Source of the DNA: Gammaproteobacteria bacterium
GTDB taxonomy: Bacteria; Pseudomonadota; Gammaproteobacteria; Chromatiales; Chromatiaceae
Assembly (NCBI GenBank): GCA_025458675.1
Contig: JALORY010000012.1
Span: 1-34,329 of the forward strand
DNA: 34,329 nt
Direction of reading: 5' to 3'
Each line of letters starts with the position of its first letter. The stretch's first letter is position 1. The position numbers were made by a program, and so were the translations under genes. Shown here piece after piece: positions 32,174 through 34,329 of the stretch. The notes under the pieces are model-generated. The model had not been told where the DNA came from, did not search any database, and worked only from the letters and a program-made list of their open reading frames with translations.

Positions 32174-32551
32174 CGCTCTGCTCCGCCAGCCCTGCGGGCG
32201 TCGCCGCGCCGGAAAGTCGACGCCGCGGCCAGGCCCGAAGGGGCCCCGCCGCGTCGACTATCCGTCACTCGACTCGATGACTTGCGCGCGTTCACTGGCC
32301 CCCTTTGACGCCGCAGGCTCGATGCAACCTGTGTCGGACGCGTTGCAGGGGACTTGAGCAAGGGCCGTGCCCGGCCGTCGGCGGGTCTCGGCGACGCGTG
32401 CCGCGGTGGCGGTGGCGCACGAACTCGTTTCCCGCCCCGAGCGGGGCAGGCGCACAATAGCCGCGTGATCAACGCGGGATCGGGCGGGCGTCCCGGGGTT
32501 AGGGTTCCCGGCGCCGGGCGCGCTTCCGCCCACCAGGACAGTCAGGCAGCG
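32174..32551. promoter_or_regulatory. Divergent control region of rpfGC and the 98-aa gene
   Basis: This 378-bp gap has no convincing gene. On the rpfG side, an imperfect 13-bp inverted repeat (12 of 13 pairs; GTCGACGCCGCGG at 32216-32228, CCGCCGCGTCGAC at 32246-32258) would form a strong hairpin in the rpfG leader, 43 bp before its ATG. On the other side lie a GCCCCG-AG-CGGGGC palindrome (32434-32447) and a self-complementary CCCGGCGCCGGG (32507-32518). No strong -35/-10 pair was found by eye on either strand. Confidence 0.4.
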
Positions 32552-32848
32552 ATGAACGAGCAGACCGACAGCAGGGAGCGGGAGATCCTCATGGTGATGC
32601 GCAAGGTGCTGGCGCGGGTGATCCGCGACACCACGCCGCCCAGCCGGGCGATGAAGCACCCGCTCACCGAAGGCACCATCGAGGACATCCGCCAATGCCT
32701 GACGCTCATCTCCGTCCGGGAGCGCGAGCTCGCCGACGCGGCGGGTGCGGCGCAGGAACGCCCTTACTACACCGACGACCCGCAGGCTCAGGCGAACCGG
32801 GTGGTGCCGATCACGAAGATCCCGCGCCGCAAGCCGGAGACGGAGTGA
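32552..32848 (+). CDS. Conserved hypothetical protein, 98 aa
   Basis: Small soluble protein starting at ATG 32552; the longer open frame upstream is Gly/Arg-rich and looks non-coding. The N-terminal half is helical and well ordered (REREILMVMRKVLARVIRDTTPP, then HPLTEGTIEDIRQCLTLISVRERELA), and the C-terminus is a polar tail ending in basic residues. It resembles small gammaproteobacterial proteins of unknown role; I cannot name the family with confidence. It stands alone, divergent from rpfG and followed by the repeat zone. Confidence 0.72.
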   Translation: MNEQTDSREREILMVMRKVLARVIRDTTPPSRAMKHPLTEGTIEDIRQCLTLISVRERELADAAGAAQERPYYTDDPQAQANRVVPITKIPRRKPETE

Positions 32849-32900
32849 GCGGACGCGGAGCCGTCGGCACGCGTGAATCGGTCAGCCCGCGCTGATCCGC

Positions 32901-32963
32901 CATTGCGGCCGACACGTTCGTCATTGCGGCCGACACGTTCGTCATTGCGGCCGACACGTTCGT
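32901..32963 (+). repeat. Three exact 21-bp tandem repeats
   Basis: The unit CATTGCGGCCGACACGTTCGT-like 21-mer occurs three times without mismatch (32901-32921, 32922-32942, 32943-32963). A fourth copy begins CATTGCG and then runs into the palindromic repeat. There are no spacers, so it is not a CRISPR. Confidence 0.95.
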
Positions 32964-33050
32964 CATTGCGAGCGCAGCGAAGCAATCCAGGCTGACTGGG
33001 GCGAGGCCGTATGGATCGCCACGTCGGCCTGCGGCCTCCTCGCGATGACG
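32961..33050. repeat. Palindromic intergenic repeat (small MITE-like element)
   Basis: A 90-bp element has ends CGTCATTGCGAG (32961-32972) and CTCGCGATGACG (33039-33050), inverted with one mismatch that is a wobble in RNA. Inner parts GCAATCCA and TGGATCGC are also near-complementary. The CATTGCGAG...GAAGCAATCC pattern is a known widespread intergenic repeat in several bacterial phyla; no transposase is encoded. Confidence 0.8.
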
Positions 33051-33121
33051 TGGCCGACGCGCCTCGCGATGACCTCGCCGCGCGTCTCGCGATGACGTAG
33101 CCGACGCGTCTTGCGACGACG
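33039..33121 (+). repeat. Degenerate 23-24-bp tandem repeats
   Basis: The element end CTCGCGATGACG recurs at 33039, 33063, 33086 and (as CTTGCGACGACG) 33110, with GC-rich GCCGACGCG-type filler between. It looks like local amplification of one end of the palindromic element. Confidence 0.8.
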
Positions 33122-33134
33122 GGGGCAACGCGCC

Positions 33135-33166
33135 CGTCATTGCGAGGCGGAGCCGAAGCAATCCAG
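33135..33166. repeat. Partial palindromic repeat fused to DUF815 gene end
   Basis: A half-element beginning CGTCATTGCGAGGCGGAG and ending GAAGCAATCCAG. Its first bases supply the stop codon and its remainder the last nine codons of the minus-strand ATPase gene. Confidence 0.8.
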
Positions 33167-34018
33167 ACCGCGCCCCGCCCAGTCGAGCGCAAACTGCCGG
33201 GCCACCCGACCGCTGCGTGAGCCGCGGGCGAGCGCCCATTGCAGGGCCGCCCGCCGGACCGGCTCGTCGCCGACGCCACGACCTCCCAGCTGCCGCAGCC
33301 AGTGGTCGCAGATCGCCAGGTAGTCGTCCTGGCTGAACGGGTAGAAGGACAGCCACAGGCCGAAGCGCTCCGACAGCGAGATCTTTTCCTCCACCGCCTC
33401 GCCGTGGTGGATCTCGCCCTCGACGAGCCGCGTCTCCAGGTTCTCCGCGTGATACTCGGGCATGAGATGCCGCCGGTTGGAGGTGGCGTAGACCAGCACG
33501 TTGCCGGGCGGCGCGACGATCGACCCCTCCAGCACCGCCTTGAGCGCCTTGTAGCTCGGGTCGTCGGCCTCGAACGACAGGTCGTCGCAGAAGACGAGGT
33601 AGCGCTCCGGCCGGTCGTAGAGCAGGTCGACGATGTCGGGCAGGTCGACCAGGTCCTGCTTGTCGACCTCGACGAGACGCAGCCCGCCGGCCGCATACGC
33701 GTTGAACACCGCCTTCACCAGCGTCGACTTGCCGGTGCCGCGCGAGCCCCACAGCAGGACGTTGTTCGCGGGGCGGCCCGCGACGAACTGCCGCGTGTTG
33801 CGCACCACCTCCGCCTTCTGCCGCTCCATGCACAGCAGGTCGTCGAGTGCGACGGCATGCGGGTGCGCCACGGGGCGCAGGGTGCCGCCCCGGTCGGTGC
33901 GCCGCCAGCGGTGGGCGAGGGCGCTGAAGTCCGGCGCGGCGGGTGGGGGCGGTAGCAGGGGTTCCAGCCGGTCGATCAGCCGGTCGAGCCGGCGCAGCAG
34001 GCGCTTCACCGAGGGCAT
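33137..34018 (-). CDS. DUF815-family AAA+ ATP-binding protein
   Basis: 293-aa P-loop ATPase of the DUF815 group. Walker A is GSRGTGKST (residues 91-99) and Walker B is YLVFCDDLSF (140-149, D145-D146). Sensor-like elements follow: VLVYATSNRRHLMPEY, then ISLSERFGLWLSFYPFSQDDYL, typical of the family. The N-terminus is a helical Arg/Leu segment. The role is unknown; the fold suggests an ATP-driven remodeler. The last residues, GLDCFGSASQ, are encoded by an intergenic palindromic repeat and are not family sequence, so the native end was probably near ALDWAGR. Confidence 0.88.
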   Translation of the reverse strand: MPSVKRLLRRLDRLIDRLEPLLPPPPAAPDFSALAHRWRRTDRGGTLRPVAHPHAVALDDLLCMERQKAEVVRNTRQFVAGRPANNVLLWGSRGTGKSTLVKAVFNAYAAGGLRLVEVDKQDLVDLPDIVDLLYDRPERYLVFCDDLSFEADDPSYKALKAVLEGSIVAPPGNVLVYATSNRRHLMPEYHAENLETRLVEGEIHHGEAVEEKISLSERFGLWLSFYPFSQDDYLAICDHWLRQLGGRGVGDEPVRRAALQWALARGSRSGRVARQFALDWAGRGLDCFGSASQ

Positions 34019-34049
34019 CGCCGCCGTCCTCCCGCGCTGACTGCCCTGT

Positions 34050-34329
34050 TCAGCGATCGAGCTTGCGGTAGCGGATGCGGTGCGGTTGCACCGCCTCCTC
34101 GCCGAGCCGGCGCTTCTTGTCCTCCTCGTAGTCCGCGAAATTGCCCTCGAACCAGGTGACGGTCGAATCGCCTTCGAAGGCCAGGATGTGCGTCGCGATG
34201 CGGTCGAGGAACCACCGGTCGTGCGAGATGACCACCGCGCAGCCGGGGAAGGCGAGCAGCGCCTCCTCGAGCGCGCGCAGCGTCTCGACGTCGAGATCGT
34301 TGGTCGGCTCGTCGAGCAGCAGCAGGTTG
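34050..34329 (-). CDS. ettA: Energy-dependent translational throttle protein EttA, C-terminal fragment
   Basis: The last 92 codons of an ABC-F ATPase; the start lies beyond the window's right edge. The visible part begins in Walker B of the second ABC domain ([13 protein letters not shown]), then [22 protein letters not shown] (H-loop), then the characteristic tail [32 protein letters not shown]. EttA binds the ribosomal E site and gates entry into elongation according to ADP/ATP ratio. It ends 31 bp before the DUF815 gene start on the same strand, so the two may be cotranscribed. Confidence 0.93.
   Translation of the reverse strand, partial: NLLLLDEPTNDLDVETLRALEEALLAFPGCAVVISHDRWFLDRIATHILAFEGDSTVTWFEGNFADYEEDKKRRLGEEAVQPHRIRYRKLDR

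Noticed and set aside
32500-32507. TTAGGGTT telomere-like octamer
   Set aside because: Single short occurrence; chance match.
32901-33121. Possible CRISPR array or minisatellite gene
   Set aside because: Repeat units abut without spacers and share ends with an intergenic palindromic element; no cas genes.
32788-33696. Minus-strand open frame with repeated VGRNDER peptides
   Set aside because: The 7-residue repeats are the 21-bp DNA repeats read through; the frame is a shadow of the DUF815 gene plus intergenic DNA.

Overview
The window is 34.3 kb of very GC-rich chromosome, roughly 70 % G+C by eye, with dense protein-coding genes and no rRNA, tRNA, CRISPR or intact mobile element. Gene order pilF-rodZ-hisS-yfgM-bamB-der and the divergent xseA/guaBA pair are typical of Gammaproteobacteria. 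The type I sulfide:quinone oxidoreductase suggests a lineage able to oxidise sulfide, perhaps Chromatiales/Ectothiorhodospiraceae-like. The genus cannot be named from sequence alone.

Layout. (1) 1-7336: end of pilF, rodZ, hisS, yfgM, bamB, der, then an exported protein of unknown function. ispG, usually between rodZ and hisS, is absent. (2) 7333-11880: xseA divergent from guaB-guaA, with a clear sigma70 promoter before guaB. (3) 11912-15472: a membrane CHASE-like/GGDEF protein convergent with a soluble PAS-PAS-HisKA-HATPase-REC hybrid kinase. (4) 15525-19308: dodecin, a WrbA-like flavoprotein and pirin on the minus strand, divergent from a LysR regulator that leads into a DUF6504-like gene and a small lipoprotein gene. 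The LysR control region carries two TTGA/TCAA palindromes. (5) 19456-22477: a one-RRM RNA-binding protein with a good terminator, then a GH4 glycosidase and SQR on the minus strand. (6) 22661-27361: a tightly packed run of ybaK, a MEKHLA-domain gene, tadA, a di-haem cytochrome b and hrpB. (7) 27362-32173: an AT-rich leader followed by a DSF-type quorum-sensing module: rpfF (+) convergent with rpfG-rpfC (-). (8) 32552 to the end: a 98-aa conserved hypothetical, a nested repeat zone, a DUF815 ATPase whose C-terminus is written by that repeat, and the 3' end of ettA.

How the genes work together. The most notable system is region 7. RpfF would make a cis-2-unsaturated fatty-acid signal, RpfC would sense it and relay phosphate, and RpfG (REC + HD-GYP) would hydrolyse c-di-GMP. 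The layout copies the Xanthomonas locus but lacks rpfB and rpfH, and the RpfC has an extra, degenerate receiver domain. The GGDEF protein in region 3 could oppose RpfG at the level of c-di-GMP. Region 4 looks like a flavin/quinone stress cassette under LysR control.
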